Shown piece after piece: positions 9,653 to 20,976 of a stretch of 64,000 nucleotides of DNA. The DNA is from Exophiala sp. HKRS030 (taxonomy: Eukaryota; Ascomycota; Eurotiomycetes; Chaetothyriales; Herpotrichiellaceae). The translations under genes and the position numbers were made by a program. Each line of letters starts with the position of its first letter. The first letter of the stretch is position 1. The stretch lies in contig JAHWDD010000010.1 of the NCBI GenBank assembly GCA_023897205.1, positions 1,178,001-1,242,000 of the forward strand, read 5' to 3'. The notes under the pieces were generated by a model that saw nothing but the letters and a program-made list of their open reading frames with translations, searched no databases and was not told where the DNA came from.

Positions 9653-10973
9653 CGAGGTGAGTGACGTGTCCGTAGTGGGCGTTGTCCTTTATGACAAGTG
9701 TCTGTGTAGGGTACATAAAGAAAAGAACGGTGTCGAAAAATAAAAACCATTTTCTTCTTTTACTACAGATATCCCATCACGATAGAACCCTGTCTCGTGA
9801 GATGTTGTGTCAGTTGGGCTTCTTTTTCTTCATGTGTGTGGAGTATCTCGGGAGGGAAGAGGGTGGAGACCATCCCCCCCCAAAGGGAGGTGGGTTTGGG
9901 AAGTAAGACGACAGACAACAGGAGGAGGGAGGGGAGCTAATATAATAAACTTACAGCCATTGCAACACAGAATATACTGACATATGGTGATAATCTTTCA
10001 CCTATCCGTGCACATTTCCAGAATATACCCATGACTCTAATATTTGTGTCAATGACACACGCACTTGTTGGAGCTGGTATGCCAAACTCACCCATCTTTG
10101 TTCCTGTCCAGGACACTGGGAAACATGGAGTGCACGTATGTCGAGGTACAGATGATCAATAGTATGACAAGGAGGAGTGATTGAAAATTGAATATCGCCG
10201 TCTGTGGGGGGACTTTAGAATGGTGGTGGCCGCGTGTGTGTTCTGTGTGTGAAGCTGAAATTGAGGATATGACAACACGTCACTGAGATATATGAAAGGG
10301 CAGTGAAAGAATGGGGGCTTGATGTAAATTACCATTGTGATGTTTTTCAAAAGGGTTTATGAAAAGGGACCTTTGCGGTATGTTGGTCCTAATGAGGTCT
10401 CAAGATACCTTCCGAATCCAGAAACAAGCAAAGTTGGGCGAGGTGTTGTCGTGTTCGTCTGGCGAGAGAGAAAAGTGTTGGATGTTGAAATGTGGTTTGA
10501 AAGATGATGATACGAGGCTGAAATCAAGTGCTTTGGACGTTAGAACATCTGGCCTCGATGCATGGTTTTCTTGGCGCGTCTAGATTGGGTCGTCGATCTG
10601 CGCTGCTTTTACCAGGTTGTTTGTTGCTGCTCTGTTACCAAATACAATTATTTGTCAGACTTTGATCTGTATCGACCGTCAAGCGCACGTTCTGTCGAAG
10701 ATGTTTACGTCAGACGGCCAGCATTTTTAACTACTACGAGGAGGAATACTCCGTATCACTTCCCTGTCGTCCGAGGTGGACTGGATATATATCGCATCGA
10801 GCGCCCATGTCATTTTACCAACACCTTGGATATGTTCATATTGAATAGAATCGATAACATCTTTGCCCATATTTTGAGACCATTCCACGCAAATGCACTT
10901 CAATTGGGATGACAAGCCTATGATTTGAGGCCTGCATTTCTACTTGCTATATGATACCGAGTATCCTGGGATC

Positions 10974-11968
10974 ATGGGCGAGGAATCCGCGATTGTGATT
11001 CCCTCGTTCATCGACAAAGTCATTTCTTTTGACGATGGTGTGTCGTACGAGCTGCTGAGGCCGTTGACCACTTATCGACAATGTCACGATGGCACACCGC
11101 CTGAATCACGAATGGTTTTCATTTGCAAACAGATAGACCCAGACGACAACAGCTCAGAGGAATACATCATGAAGATCAAGATCAGGTAGGGCTCTCTCCA
11201 TCATGTGAAAGGGAAAAAAAAAAGAGGCACAACACCCAGTACCAAGATTTATGAGGCTGAGCTTAAAGCGTCAGGGTTCCTCATCGGGGACAAGAAGACA
11301 ACACCATTGAAGGAGCCGAAGTCGAGTCGAGCAACACTACGAGGGCTGAAGTGAGAGCCCTGACGAAATTTCTCGAAGCCGACACCTCTTTTGCTCCACA
11401 GCTCGTCAACTACAAAAAGGCCGTACAGGGTCCTGATGGTCCACTACCAGATGGATATGTGACATTCACGGTCATGACGAAAATGCCCGGTGACTCACTA
11501 CACAACCTGTATTTCTGGGGCATGCCAGAGGAAGAGAGACAAAAGATCACGCAGGCCTTCCTGGTCGCTCTGAGGTAAGGCAAATACCTAGCATGGCAGG
11601 CCAACTTGACGTACATGCGAGGAGAAGTTCCTGGTCCGGACAATTGTCGCCCAACTGATTATTTCTTTTACAGGTCGGTATATGCCCTGGGAATAGAACC
11701 GGTAGATTGTGCCCTACGGAATGTTTTGTGGGAGCGAGAGACTGGGAGATGGTAAGCCTGTTGTTTTTTCTTTTCTTGTTCTGTAAAGAATTTTGACTTG
11801 GTTGCTGATATTGGCGTTCGGGTGGTCAGCACCATCATTGATTTTGAGATCTGGAGAGAGACAGACGGCAGTATCGACAACGAGATCAAAGAATTACAAC
11901 GATGGGGTTTGGCTCGAAGACCTGCCGCGAAGAATCACTGGGAGGCTTGGAATGAACAGTGGAGGTAG
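10974..11968 (+). CDS. Fungal kinase-fold (protein kinase/APH-like) protein, four exons
   Basis: Joining 10974-11185, 11275-11574, 11674-11751 and 11830-11968 gives a 242-residue protein. Each intron has GT...AG ends (GTAGGG, GTAAGG and GTAAGC donors) and the joins keep frame. Landmarks are a beta-strand lysine region (YIMKIKIR), a catalytic-loop equivalent GIEPVDCALRNVLW with the Asp and Asn spaced as in kinases, and a metal-binding loop equivalent TIIDFEIW where DFE replaces DFG. The His of the usual HRD motif is absent. Fungi encode many such uncharacterised kinase-like proteins, and neither substrate nor activity is known. The frame runs upstream of the ATG to 10944 without another ATG. 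It is short for a full kinase and lacks an obvious C-lobe beyond the DFE region. Confidence 0.75.
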
Positions 11969-12395
11969 ATCTGTAGCATGTTTGAGCCGGCGCGGACCTC
12001 AGAAACGCGCGTAATTATAAACACTCTAGAGTACACACTTCTAGCATGGCCACTACTATTGGACTGTCCTGTACATGTTTTAAAATGTTCAAGGAGGACG
12101 GATTGATAGGAAGGTGACTCTTTAATTATCCGCAGCCTTGTCTCTACCGGAAAATATATCCGGAGGTACGCTTTTTCAGCCTTCCCTTTTGCGTGGATGT
12201 GACTTCACCTCTCGATCGATACATTTCTCGTTCGACTTTCGCAACCAACTCACTCCTCTGGGCAAATGCAGCCTTTTGAGATATGATCCATCCGTTTTCA
12301 ATATCTGGTTTCTAAGAAGGCGATCAGGTTACGCCCTAGACTTTCCGCACCTCAAACCAACCTCTCAGTATATCACCCCGTTCCCATCATCCCAA
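11969..12395. promoter_or_regulatory. Flank between the kinase-like gene and taf13
   Basis: These 427 bp should hold the 3' end of the kinase-like gene and the taf13 promoter. The taf13 frame is open upstream from 12138, but no ATG occurs in frame before 12396. No other gene is seen. Confidence 0.45.
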
Positions 12396-13082
12396 ATGGA
12401 ACCACGCGCTCGTGCTGGTCGGCACAAGAGCAACCTCAACTTCGGCCCTGAACTGTCTGCTCTCCTTTATGCCTACGGCGCACCTACCCACCCGGACATC
12501 GTGTCGCCTCTCGGCGGCGGCGGCGGTGGTGGTCCTTCTTCCTCGTCCTCGTCCTCCACATACCTGTCCTCCCTGCCTACGCCCAACACCACCAGCGCAC
12601 CCACACCCTTCAACCAGCCCTTCCCCGAGACCGTGAGGGTGCTCGACGAGATCCTCACCGACTTCATCATCGAGACGTGCCACAACGCCGTCAGCGTCGC
12701 CGCGTACTCGGGCCGGGCCAAACTCAAGCTGAGCGACTTCGAGTTCGTCCTGCGCAAGGACAGCATCAAGCTGGGCCGCGTGCAGGAGATGTTCAAGAAG
12801 AAGCGCGACATCGACAACAAGAAGAAGCTGTTCGACACCAACGAGGGCCGCGAGGGGACCAAGCTGGGCGTCGGGGATCTGATGAACCTGGGCGAGGTCG
12901 TCGGCGAGGAAGGCACCGGCAAGGGCAAAGGTCGAGGACGCGGACGCCGTAAGAAGCGCGACCGCGAGGAAGACGCGGCTGGGCCGGGAGCAGGAGGAGG
13001 AGTAGGGACAGGATTGGACGGGACTCTGGAAGATGACGCCGAAGAGCCTGCGAGTAAGAGAGCCAGGAGCGAAATTGGTTGA
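12396..13082 (+). CDS. taf13: TFIID subunit TAF13
   Basis: This is a 228-residue intronless protein of the TAF13 histone-fold family, which pairs with TAF11 in the general transcription factor TFIID. The first fold helix is FGPELSALLYAYGA (residues about 16-29). The rest of the fold follows from about residue 75 (FPETVRVLDEILTDFI, then the HNAVSVAAYSGRAKLK helix) and ends in the diagnostic FEFVLRKDSIKLGRVQEMF. A Gly/Ser/Pro-rich insert of about 45 residues separates helix 1 from helix 2; the compact yeast protein lacks it. The C-terminal third is basic and Gly/Arg-rich (GKGKGRGRGRRKKR), then acidic. I chose the ATG at 12396, just before the conserved helix. Confidence 0.9.
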   Translation: MEPRARAGRHKSNLNFGPELSALLYAYGAPTHPDIVSPLGGGGGGGPSSSSSSSTYLSSLPTPNTTSAPTPFNQPFPETVRVLDEILTDFIIETCHNAVSVAAYSGRAKLKLSDFEFVLRKDSIKLGRVQEMFKKKRDIDNKKKLFDTNEGREGTKLGVGDLMNLGEVVGEEGTGKGKGRGRGRRKKRDREEDAAGPGAGGGVGTGLDGTLEDDAEEPASKRARSEIG

Positions 13083-13659
13083 ACGCAGCGCTTGCTGGCT
13101 AAACATTTTGAATTTATCACGACGATTACGAGAATATACTGACCCTCACCACACACAAAACGGTCTGTCGAGACTCTGGAAGAGTCCATGTATTGGCAGA
13201 CATCAAATATCGACCAGAACATCTCTCGACTACCGCAGCGTCTGATGCACGCTGGTGTATACCTCTACTCTGACGGCGGGTTGCACCATTTCTCTGGACG
13301 GCACATGGAAATACGAGGCCAACGCTGCAATAATGGTATTTCTTTTAGAAGCCAGTAGCCGGCTCGTCTACCTACAACATCCCAGATCGTGCGACCATCA
13401 AAATCATCAATTGCCGAGTCACAGCATAGCAAGACTACTACTCGTGAGCCTGCTTCCTCAACTCGCAAACACCCCGGGCCCTCACTTCAGGACGAGTGGC
13501 TATTCAGATACACTTCCAATGGCTCCAGACGCCGCTTGTTCGTGGCTTAAGACCGTAAAGTCATGGCAACATTGCCGGAGCCACAAGTATGCTTTTTTGC
13601 ATCATACTTTTTTCTGTAATAAAAAAATAGAGAAATCAAGCATAATCATTCATCCTCTT
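13083..13659. other. Convergent 3' flanks of taf13 and eif3f
   Basis: These 577 bp lie between two convergent stop codons. The 172-codon frame at 13255-13773 overlaps the eif3f coding end and has no recognisable domain. I see no gene. Confidence 0.5.
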
Positions 13660-14743
13660 TCACATGTTCGACACCGTCACACTTTCCGCGCGATTCTGTC
13701 TAGGTTGGCCTCCTTGTCTGTTCTGTCTCTGTCCTTTCTCCTGCGTGCCTGCTTCACCGCCGCCCATCGTTAATTGCGCCGTTGCCAATCTGTTGGACAG
13801 ATCCATTTGAGTGCGGATCATGTTGGCAAGGTATGACACTGTCAGAACATCCTGGATGTGGTTGTTGAAGTCCTTTTCGATGTCCGCAGGATCAACCTTT
13901 GGTGCAAGAGCCAGAGTGTTGAGCAAGAATTGACCCAGTGCCGTTGAAGGTTCCTCCTCTTCCTCGATCACATTCTCCACGTATTTCCCAACGCGGTCCA
14001 GCATGCCGAGGGTGTCTTCCAGCGAGCGTTCCAGGTTCTCAATATCTGTCAAAACCCCTGCCGTCCTCGTCTCTGAGTTCTTGGCCAGCCCAAGTGCTTC
14101 CACACCCGCACGATCGGCTTCGGTGTAGTTGACCGCGTACGGAACCGGGATGAAAGCGGCAGAGTCGGCCGCCCTCTCTGGACTGACGCCGACCGGGGAT
14201 GAGATGTACGTTCTCACTTCGGTATCCTGGCCAGGTTGGCACGACACGGTGATGTGGACTGCAGGGTACGGATATGTGCCTTCGCCTTGGCTGCTGTAGT
14301 GGTTCTGGATCAAGGCGGAAAATGTGTTCAACTCCGAGCTGGTCGCGTACCAGCCCACCAGCACCTCTTTGGGGTTTGCTCGTAGATGCAGTGCAAGCAT
14401 GGCTTTTTGGTACTCCATGTCGACTTCGACTTGGTCCGTGGTTTCGGTGTGACTGACTGCAAAGGAAGAATGGACGACAACTTGGGATTCGTCGGCATCC
14501 GAGCGAGTTCCCAGAAGGGTGCCGATGACTCGTTGTTGGTCAGGTGGGCGGCGAGTGCAGTGGTCGAGGATGGAGAAGAGAGCCTGGGCGTGTCAGTCAC
14601 CTTGATGGTGGCCTTCTCCATGCAAAAGGTTCACTTACTTGTGGTTGTATCACGACTCGAAGGGGAGCAGTCGTAGGTTGTGCGCCGACAGCAGCGGGAC
14701 CCAAGGGCCTGGCGAGATGGAGGAATGAGTCCTGTTCAGCCAT
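13660..14743 (-). CDS. eif3f: Translation initiation factor eIF3 subunit F
   Basis: Two exons (14743-14639 and 14583-13660) join across a 55-nt intron with a GTAAGT donor and give 342 residues, the usual fungal length. eIF3f is an MPN-domain scaffold subunit of the eIF3 complex that organises the 43S preinitiation complex. Exon 1 encodes 35 residues ([15 protein letters not shown]). Exon 2 opens with [12 protein letters not shown] and GTLLGTRSD, the start of the MPN fold, and continues through VLVGWYAT and YPAVHITV. The JAMM metal ligands of active deubiquitinases are not evident, as expected for this subunit. The C-terminal half is helical ([19 protein letters not shown], then [19 protein letters not shown]), and the last 40 residues are Gln/Gly/Arg-rich. 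It is divergent from the ankyrin-BTB gene, 412 bp away. Confidence 0.93.
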
Positions 14744-15155
14744 ATTGGACAGTCTAAGACAATTGAAACGTTTGTGGACGAAGGGAAGGATGTAGGAGGC
14801 TCTCTTCTTCTTGCCAGAGAGGTGGTTACCGGTGAACCAAACTGCGATCGGGGCCTTTCTCTCTCACAGTGGGCCAGCCTCGTCCAACTGCGAAATTTCA
14901 AAGTGTGGGCTGCGAATGCGACGATTTGTGGCGGCGAGAAAACCACGTTCACGTGACACGAAACTAGATCTTATCTAATCTGAGATCCGGCCATTGGTCG
15001 TACTCGTTTACCTCCATCTTTATATCCGATCTCGACATGACGAGGTGCTCGACTCTACATTCATCCACTGCTCGATCTCTGTTTTTTTGTATAAAAATTA
15101 TTCCTCAGTCTTCCTCTGCGCCGACATAGATATCTTGTTTACGTCTTCAAAGACC
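14744..15155. promoter_or_regulatory. Bidirectional promoter between eif3f and the ankyrin-BTB gene
   Basis: These 412 bp separate divergent start codons. A pyrimidine-rich segment precedes the plus-strand ATG. No gene is seen. Confidence 0.45.
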
Positions 15156-17328
15156 ATGAGTGCCAATGGATTGCTTCGTAAAGATCAACTCGAAAGGAGC
15201 CTACATGACGAGAAGAAGTTGATCGAAGAGGGAATCTTGAAGGAAGATAATCCCCTTGACTTCAGCGAGAACTTTCAGAAACTATGCAGCGCCTGCAGGA
15301 GAGGCGACCTCAAAGTCTGCCAGGAGATGATACAAGAGGGTACCAACATCAACGCCAAAGATCATTATGATTATACGCCTCTTATTTTGGTAAGTTGACG
15401 AAATTTTTGAGGGAACGATATCGCCACCGCCTCGTCTCCCTGGAATGGACAACAGACTGATCCTGGGCAAAGGCCAGTTTATGCGGACACTATGAAGTTG
15501 TACAGTTATTATTAGAATCTGGGGCTCTCTGTGAGCGAGACACATTTCAAGGAGAGAGGTATGTCCTTTTGCAAAGCCCGATCATGCCGCCTGTCATCCT
15601 GACCATGTATATCCGCACAGATGTTTATATAACGCCCTGAACGACCGAATACGAAATCTTCTACTCTCATACGACTACTCCAAATCAACCGATCCCTTAC
15701 AACCACTAGCGTCACACTTGATCTCGTTGCTTACCAGAGAACAACCAAAGACCTCCGACATCTCAGTTGTAACGGCACTCGAATCCTTTCACCTACATAA
15801 ATTCATCCTCTCGGCACGATCCCCTTACTTCAGGAGCAAGCTCTCCGCCGCCCCAGACACGACATCATGGAAACTTCCATCGACCATCCCCCCTCAATCC
15901 CTCGGCATCGCCCTCAAACACCTGTACCTGGGTGAAATGCCCCGAGAACTCGGCGGTGGGCCAGGCACAGGTTTCACCGATTCCGAAGTCCTCGCCGGAG
16001 TCGATCGGATCAGCAAACACCTCGAGATTCAAAACTTATCACAACTCATTCTGGACAGTAACGACAGACGACTGGCGCGGCAAAGACGCCAAGACGAAGT
16101 CGAAAAGGGCCGTGACCAGCTCGAACAGTGGTTCCGCGAGAACGTTCTCAAGCACGCCATACGGACCGACACGTCCCGAGCTGACAGCATCAAATGGGAT
16201 CGCGACAATGGCATCTTCGCCGACGTCCTCCTCCGTGCGGACGAGGACGAACCCCAAAATGACGATGACCTTTTTAGTGTTGTTGACAACTCAAACCGAC
16301 CACGCACCACCACGTCCACCAACGCGCTGGGCATCCCCTTGGACGAACCGGCCTCCCGAAACTCCCGCGCTCCTTCGCCCTCTCGGCGACCCCGCCGTTG
16401 CAGGATCTACCCTTGCCACAAGGCCATGCTCATTCGGTCCGAGTTCTTCATGACCATGTTCGAGTCGCCGTTCCGCGAGGCCCAACACACGCCGCACCTC
16501 CAGGTCGTGCCGATAGACTGCTCGCCTCAGGTGCTCGAGGTCATCCTGACCTTCTTGTACACGGAGCAGACGAATTTCGGCCTCGACGTCGCGGTCGACG
16601 TCCTCTTCGCCGCGGACATGCTGTTTCTGGAAAAGGTCAAGGCCAAGGCCGCCCTCGTCGTCTCGACCCTGGGCAACGGCACGGCCACGGCCATGGCCCC
16701 CGAGGACGGGCCGACGCGCGAGGACGAGGACATCGACGTCTACGAGATCCTCCGCGCCGCCTGGCTGACGCGCGTCCAGCGACTCGAGGAGTTCGCCGCC
16801 CGGTACATGGCGTACCGGCTGGAGGCGTTCATCGACGACCCGGAGTTCGCGGAGCTGGTCAAGGAGTCGGCCGGCCGCATCAGCGCCCGGCAGGAGACGG
16901 ACTCGATCGAGCTGCTCGACGACATACGGTACTACCTGTCCGAGAGGTTCAGGTTGCGGTTCGAAGACTCGGGCCTGGAGGACGTCATGGACGAAGAGGC
17001 CGCCGTGGCCAATGCCCTCGCCGACGCCGGCGCCGGTGCATCTTTTGCACAAGTGGATGGAAGCCTCGTCCCCGCGACCGGCACGGCTGCCGCCGCAGGG
17101 CTTCCCAAGGAGCACGTCGACGACGAGGGTGTGGACATGAGCGGCAGCGGCCCGCCCGAGAACGTCCTGGGTGCAGAAGCCACGGCAGAGTCACTCCTAC
17201 AGTCAGGCGCCGTCAGGACCTTGGACGGGGAACTGGCGGGGGACGAGTTCGCCGCCGACGCTGTCAACTACCAGATCCTGCTGGGCAAGATCGACTCGCT
17301 GCTGGAACGGTTGAAGTTGGATGCCTAA
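15156..17328 (+). CDS. Ankyrin-repeat protein with two BTB/POZ domains
   Basis: Exons 15156-15389, 15473-15558 and 15621-17328 join in frame to 675 residues. The introns have GTAAGT and GTATGT donors. Ankyrin repeats lie at about residues 40-107 (FQKLCSACRRGDLKVCQEMI, then TPLILASLCGHYEVVQLLLESGA). A first BTB fold follows at about 147-225 (FHLHKFILSARSPYFRSKLS). A second lies at about 305-470, interrupted by a disordered loop (ADVLLRADED, then YPCHKAMLIRSEFFMTMFES). The C-terminal 130 residues are Ala/Glu/Asp-rich. The order ANK-BTB-BTB matches the fission-yeast Btb and animal ABTB families, which act as substrate adaptors of cullin-3 ubiquitin ligases. A Cul3 role is inferred from architecture, and the substrate is unknown. 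Exon 3 is markedly GC-rich at third codon positions. Confidence 0.85.
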
Positions 17329-17925
17329 AAAATCCCGACCCGGTTTTCGTCGGCGACAGGCAGATCCTGATTCGCATACCTTTTGGTATAATCCAGTGCA
17401 GAAGGATTGCTCACTCAATCCCAGGCAAGCAGGCCCAAAGGATGTAGGTGTATATATCTATGCATAGCCATATATAGATAGCTTCATGAGTACGGATGTA
17501 TAAGAATAGATTTTGACCATGTTCAGAGTAGTATCTCGGGCGTCATTCTCTCCATGTTCCCATCATCGCTTTAGGCATCTGCATCTTCAGCCTCCACATA
17601 CAAATCACCTTTGCCTTGTGTGAAATGGGAATACTCAACACACAACTACCTCGTTATGAAAAGTCGACAGCTTCGGAACTTTATAGAACTGGCGCAGGAG
17701 ACAATTGTATCAGCATCTATCATTTGCCACATTCATTGCTATGAAGAGCATCGTGTTACATTGAGTACATTGGTAACCATGAAAGCTTTTTGAATGTCGA
17801 AACACCAACACTCTAAAGCTCCAATTTTCAATTTCCCCGGGATCCCATCACAGCCTAGCCCAATACCCCCCCATTATTGTCACACTCGATGAATCTCTAC
17901 GAAGAGACATCATGGGGCGTATTGC
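17329..17925. other. Convergent 3' flanks of the ankyrin-BTB gene and sub2
   Basis: These 597 bp lie between two convergent stops. The sequence is AT-richer, with a short imperfect TATATA repeat around 17450-17480. No gene is seen. Confidence 0.5.
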
Positions 17926-19900
17926 TCAAGACGCCATGTAGGTGCTGGAGTCGACACCACCCTCAGGATAGGGAGGAACCTTGGCCTGGAAGCGCTCTTC
18001 GATTTGCTGTAGCACCTTCTCGTCTTCCTCGCTGGCCACGAAAGAGATACTGAGACCCTTGGTACCGAATCGACCGGCACGACCCACACGATGCAGATAG
18101 GAATCAGCATCCGGAGGCAAGTCGTAGTTGATTGCCAAGTTGATACGCTCGATATCGATACCACGACCAAACACATCGGTTGCAACGCAGATTCGTTTGT
18201 TGAACTCTTTGAATTCCTTGTATCGCTTGATACTAAGATTTGGTCAGCAGCTGCATCGAATCCGTCGTAATAAATGAAACTTACCGCTCCTCTTGGCTGA
18301 CTCCAGAGTGGACTGCAATACTGGGGAAGTTGCATTCGCGAAGCAACTTGTCAAGTTCAGTGGCTCGAATGGTGCTCCTGACGAAGATGATGACTTGATT
18401 GAACTCAAGGCTGTCGAGAAGGTCATTGAGCTTCCTGTTCTTTTCGCCTTCGCTGAGACGGATGGAGTATTGTTGGAGACCGTGCAGAGTAAGTTTGGTT
18501 TCGTCGTCCACAAAGACCTCAAGAGGATTTCTCATGAACTTGCGGCAGATTGGTCGGATATCCTTGGGAAGGGTGGCGCTGAACATCATGACTTGTTTCT
18601 CGGTTGGGGTCGATCGGAAGATTTCCTGGACGTCACGGCGCATATCTGCCGTTGGGGGTTAGTGACATACTCAAGATAATCGTACAGGGAATACGTACCA
18701 ATCTGGTCTAGCATCTTGTCGCATTCGTCGAGAACGAAGCACTTGACACTCCGCAAAGACAAGACCTTGTCGCGGACAAGAGCATTCAATCGTCCGGGGG
18801 TACCAACAATGATGTTGGGGAACGACTCCTTGTTCTTCAGAAGCTCGATGTCCTTTTGAATGGGAGTACCACCATAGAAGACCGCAGTCTTCACGTCTGG
18901 AAGGTACTTGCTGAATCGTGCGTATTCATTCTTGATTTGATAGGCCAGTTCTCGAGTGTGGCACATGACCAGGACTGAACACTCTCCTGGGACTGGCTCA
19001 AGCTGATGCAAGGTTGTCAAAACGAAGACAGCCGTCTTACCAAGACCTGACTTGGCTTGACACAAAATGTCAACGCTCAATAGAGCTTGAGGGATACACT
19101 TTTGTTGGACTGCAGTATCGATGATGTTAGATTTGTTTGAGAAATAAACGTGCGTAGAACGACGAAACAGTATCGCAATCGGTCCATCCATCTCCTCAGT
19201 CGTAGCATAGTCTAATCCTCGATCCCCTATTCAAACCAGAAATTATGGCTTCCTCAAAAATTCACCAGCAATCCAGCCTCAAGAGCACTAGGCTAATCGA
19301 GTATTACCTCGAAAGAACAACCGCACTCTGAAGTATACGCTTTAGGATTGACAGCATTCTCAGCATGTCAATCTTGCCGCGAAAGCAAATCTTGCGACTT
19401 GCTAAATCCTCGCTGCTCTCGCAGCTCGGTGTGGGATTGCCTTTGTTGACATCGCAACGTAGTGGACGCGAACAAGGTCGCAATAAAACCATTGGTCCTG
19501 TTCGCCAGCCTGGGGTACCGACAATCGTACCGGAATAAAACAATTTTTAAACGAGTATATCTTCTTTGGACTCATGCTTTCTTGATCTTGGAGATGGACG
19601 GACTCTCGCGCAGGAAGAACGTGGAGGGGTATTTCTTGCAGGAATGGATGACTAACCCTCCGAAGGATGTTCGAAACCGCAGTCGGTGATGGCTCGCAGC
19701 AGTTCGCCCTTGAGCAGGAAGTCGCGGAAACCGGTTGAATGGATGCCAACATAGCTGCCTTTGCCCTTGTCTCCTGCTTTTCCGCCACTGACACTCAAGT
19801 CGCCTTTCTTTGCGGCTCCGTTCGTCGCACCAGCGGCTGGCGCTTCGGTGGCCTGAAGCTCCTCGTCGGAGTAGTCGATGAGATCTTCTTCGGCAGACAT
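17926..19900 (-). CDS. sub2: DEAD-box (DECD) RNA helicase Sub2/UAP56
   Basis: Four exons (19900-19657, 19109-18699, 18645-18285, 18232-17926) give 440 residues, the exact family length. Sub2/UAP56 is the ATPase that loads onto pre-mRNA during splicing (branch-site/U2 step) and, with TREX, couples transcription to nuclear mRNA export. Visible motifs are the Q-motif region ([14 protein letters not shown], then [15 protein letters not shown]), Walker A AKSGLGKT (100-107), TPGRL, DECD (209-212), SAT, and the C-lobe [20 protein letters not shown] and [10 protein letters not shown]. The tail is SSTYMAS. The three introns interrupt codons cleanly. Introns 2 and 3 are 53 and 52 nt, but intron 1 is 547 nt. 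It is divergent from rpr2. Confidence 0.95.
19110..19656 (-). other. Unusually long first intron of sub2 (547 nt)
   Basis: The donor is GTTAGT at 19656 and the acceptor CTGCAG ends at 19110. Splicing joins ...FEHPSE directly to VQQKCIPQ, which is continuous in this family. The intron is about ten times longer than the other two in the gene. It contains several in-frame stops and no recognisable conserved exon. Confidence 0.85.
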
Positions 19901-20405
19901 TGTCGATGAAAAAGGATGGGCGAGGGGCAAGTTTGGTTAGGCGCAAAAAGCTGTGTAAGATTGAGGGTCGGATGAAAACTTCGATGCCAAAAACGAGGTC
20001 GAGAAGGACAAAGGTCAGAGATCAGTGACAGAACCAACAAAGGCCTGCGAGGTAATTCAAGATGTGAATAGATGAAGGCGCAAGTTGATTGAAGGGAACA
20101 CGGCTGAGACTGACAGTGATGCCTGCGAACACCTTTGTTATTGATGAAAGGTGAATTGTTTGCGGCAGGGGCGAGACACTTGGCACGTGATATATCTAAC
20201 CCGTAGAAGTTTAGTGCATTCATGCCTTTTTGCAGCCTTATGACTCAGCCTTGTTATTCGTCCTACGAAGGTGAAACGAAAAAGTCCTAACCACATATAT
20301 TTTCAATGTTAGGGAAATAAGGCTATGATGGTGGCGTATCACTTCTCAGGTCTACCAGACAATTGGTGTCATGAATCAGAATAAGATCGTTTGGACATAA
20401 TTACT
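19901..20405. promoter_or_regulatory. Bidirectional promoter between sub2 and rpr2
   Basis: These 505 bp separate divergent start codons. No other gene is seen. Confidence 0.5.
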
Positions 20406-20888
20406 ATGGCCAAAGCACAAGCGTCAAAGAAGGATGGCTCTAACGTGCCACAAAAACATCTTTACTCGAGACTATCTTTCCTGCATCAAGCTGCGACACT
20501 GCTCACAACAGCAGAAGGATACTCGGTGCCTGCTCAATCTGGACAATCAGATTTGAGCAATGCTTCCCCAAAAGAAACACGGACTGCCAGTCAAGGCAGC
20601 CCAGAATCCACCAGACTCTTGGGTCATCTCCGTGGAGTTTCCCGAAAGTCACAGATTCGTATCGCTCCAGAGCTAAAACACACCGTATGCAAACGCTGCG
20701 ACTGTCTTCTCATTCCTGGAAGGACAAGTACAGAGACCATCAGGAACGATAGCCGGAATAAAAACAAACCTTGGGCAGATGTTCTCGAGGTGCGATGCAA
20801 CAGATGTGGAACTATCAAGCGTTTCCCAGTCGGCGAAATACACCAAGGGGGACCACCTACGGACGTCAATAAGGACGAAGACAATTGA
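20406..20888 (+). CDS. rpr2: RNase P subunit Rpr2 (Rpp21/Snm1 family)
   Basis: This is a 160-residue intronless protein of the Rpr2/Rpp21 family, a zinc-binding protein subunit of nuclear RNase P, which removes tRNA 5' leaders. The N-terminal helix KHLYSRLSFLHQAATLL is characteristic. The zinc ribbon is formed by two Cys pairs, CKRC at about 96-99 followed by DCLLIPGRTST, and CNRC at about 132-135 followed by GTIKRFP. A Ser-rich linker at 45-80 separates helix and ribbon. The frame is open upstream to 20391, but the first true ATG is at 20406. Confidence 0.88.
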   Translation: MAKAQASKKDGSNVPQKHLYSRLSFLHQAATLLTTAEGYSVPAQSGQSDLSNASPKETRTASQGSPESTRLLGHLRGVSRKSQIRIAPELKHTVCKRCDCLLIPGRTSTETIRNDSRNKNKPWADVLEVRCNRCGTIKRFPVGEIHQGGPPTDVNKDEDN

Positions 20889-20976
20889 CCCGTATAAGTA
20901 ATAGATCATATTCCAAGGAGAGATGAATTCAGCCTTTTGAAAAAATAGTACACCAGATCTCAATATTTCCCGGCCG

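Larger units (their letters stand above)
8579..10973. other. Intergenic region with simple repeats
   Basis: About 2.4 kb with no supported gene. It contains a G-quadruplex motif (8860-8891), a (GT)24 microsatellite (9603-9650) and one TACTCCGTA copy (10747-10755). Open frames here are short and low in complexity. One, at 10562-10912, shows no family features. Confidence 0.5.

Noticed and set aside
16291..17447. Long antisense and alternate-frame ORFs (16291-17115 minus, 16398-17447 plus)
   Set aside because: They shadow the GC-rich third exon of the ankyrin-BTB gene. Their composition (Arg/Gly/Pro/His) is that of frame-shifted GC-rich coding DNA, and no domain is visible.
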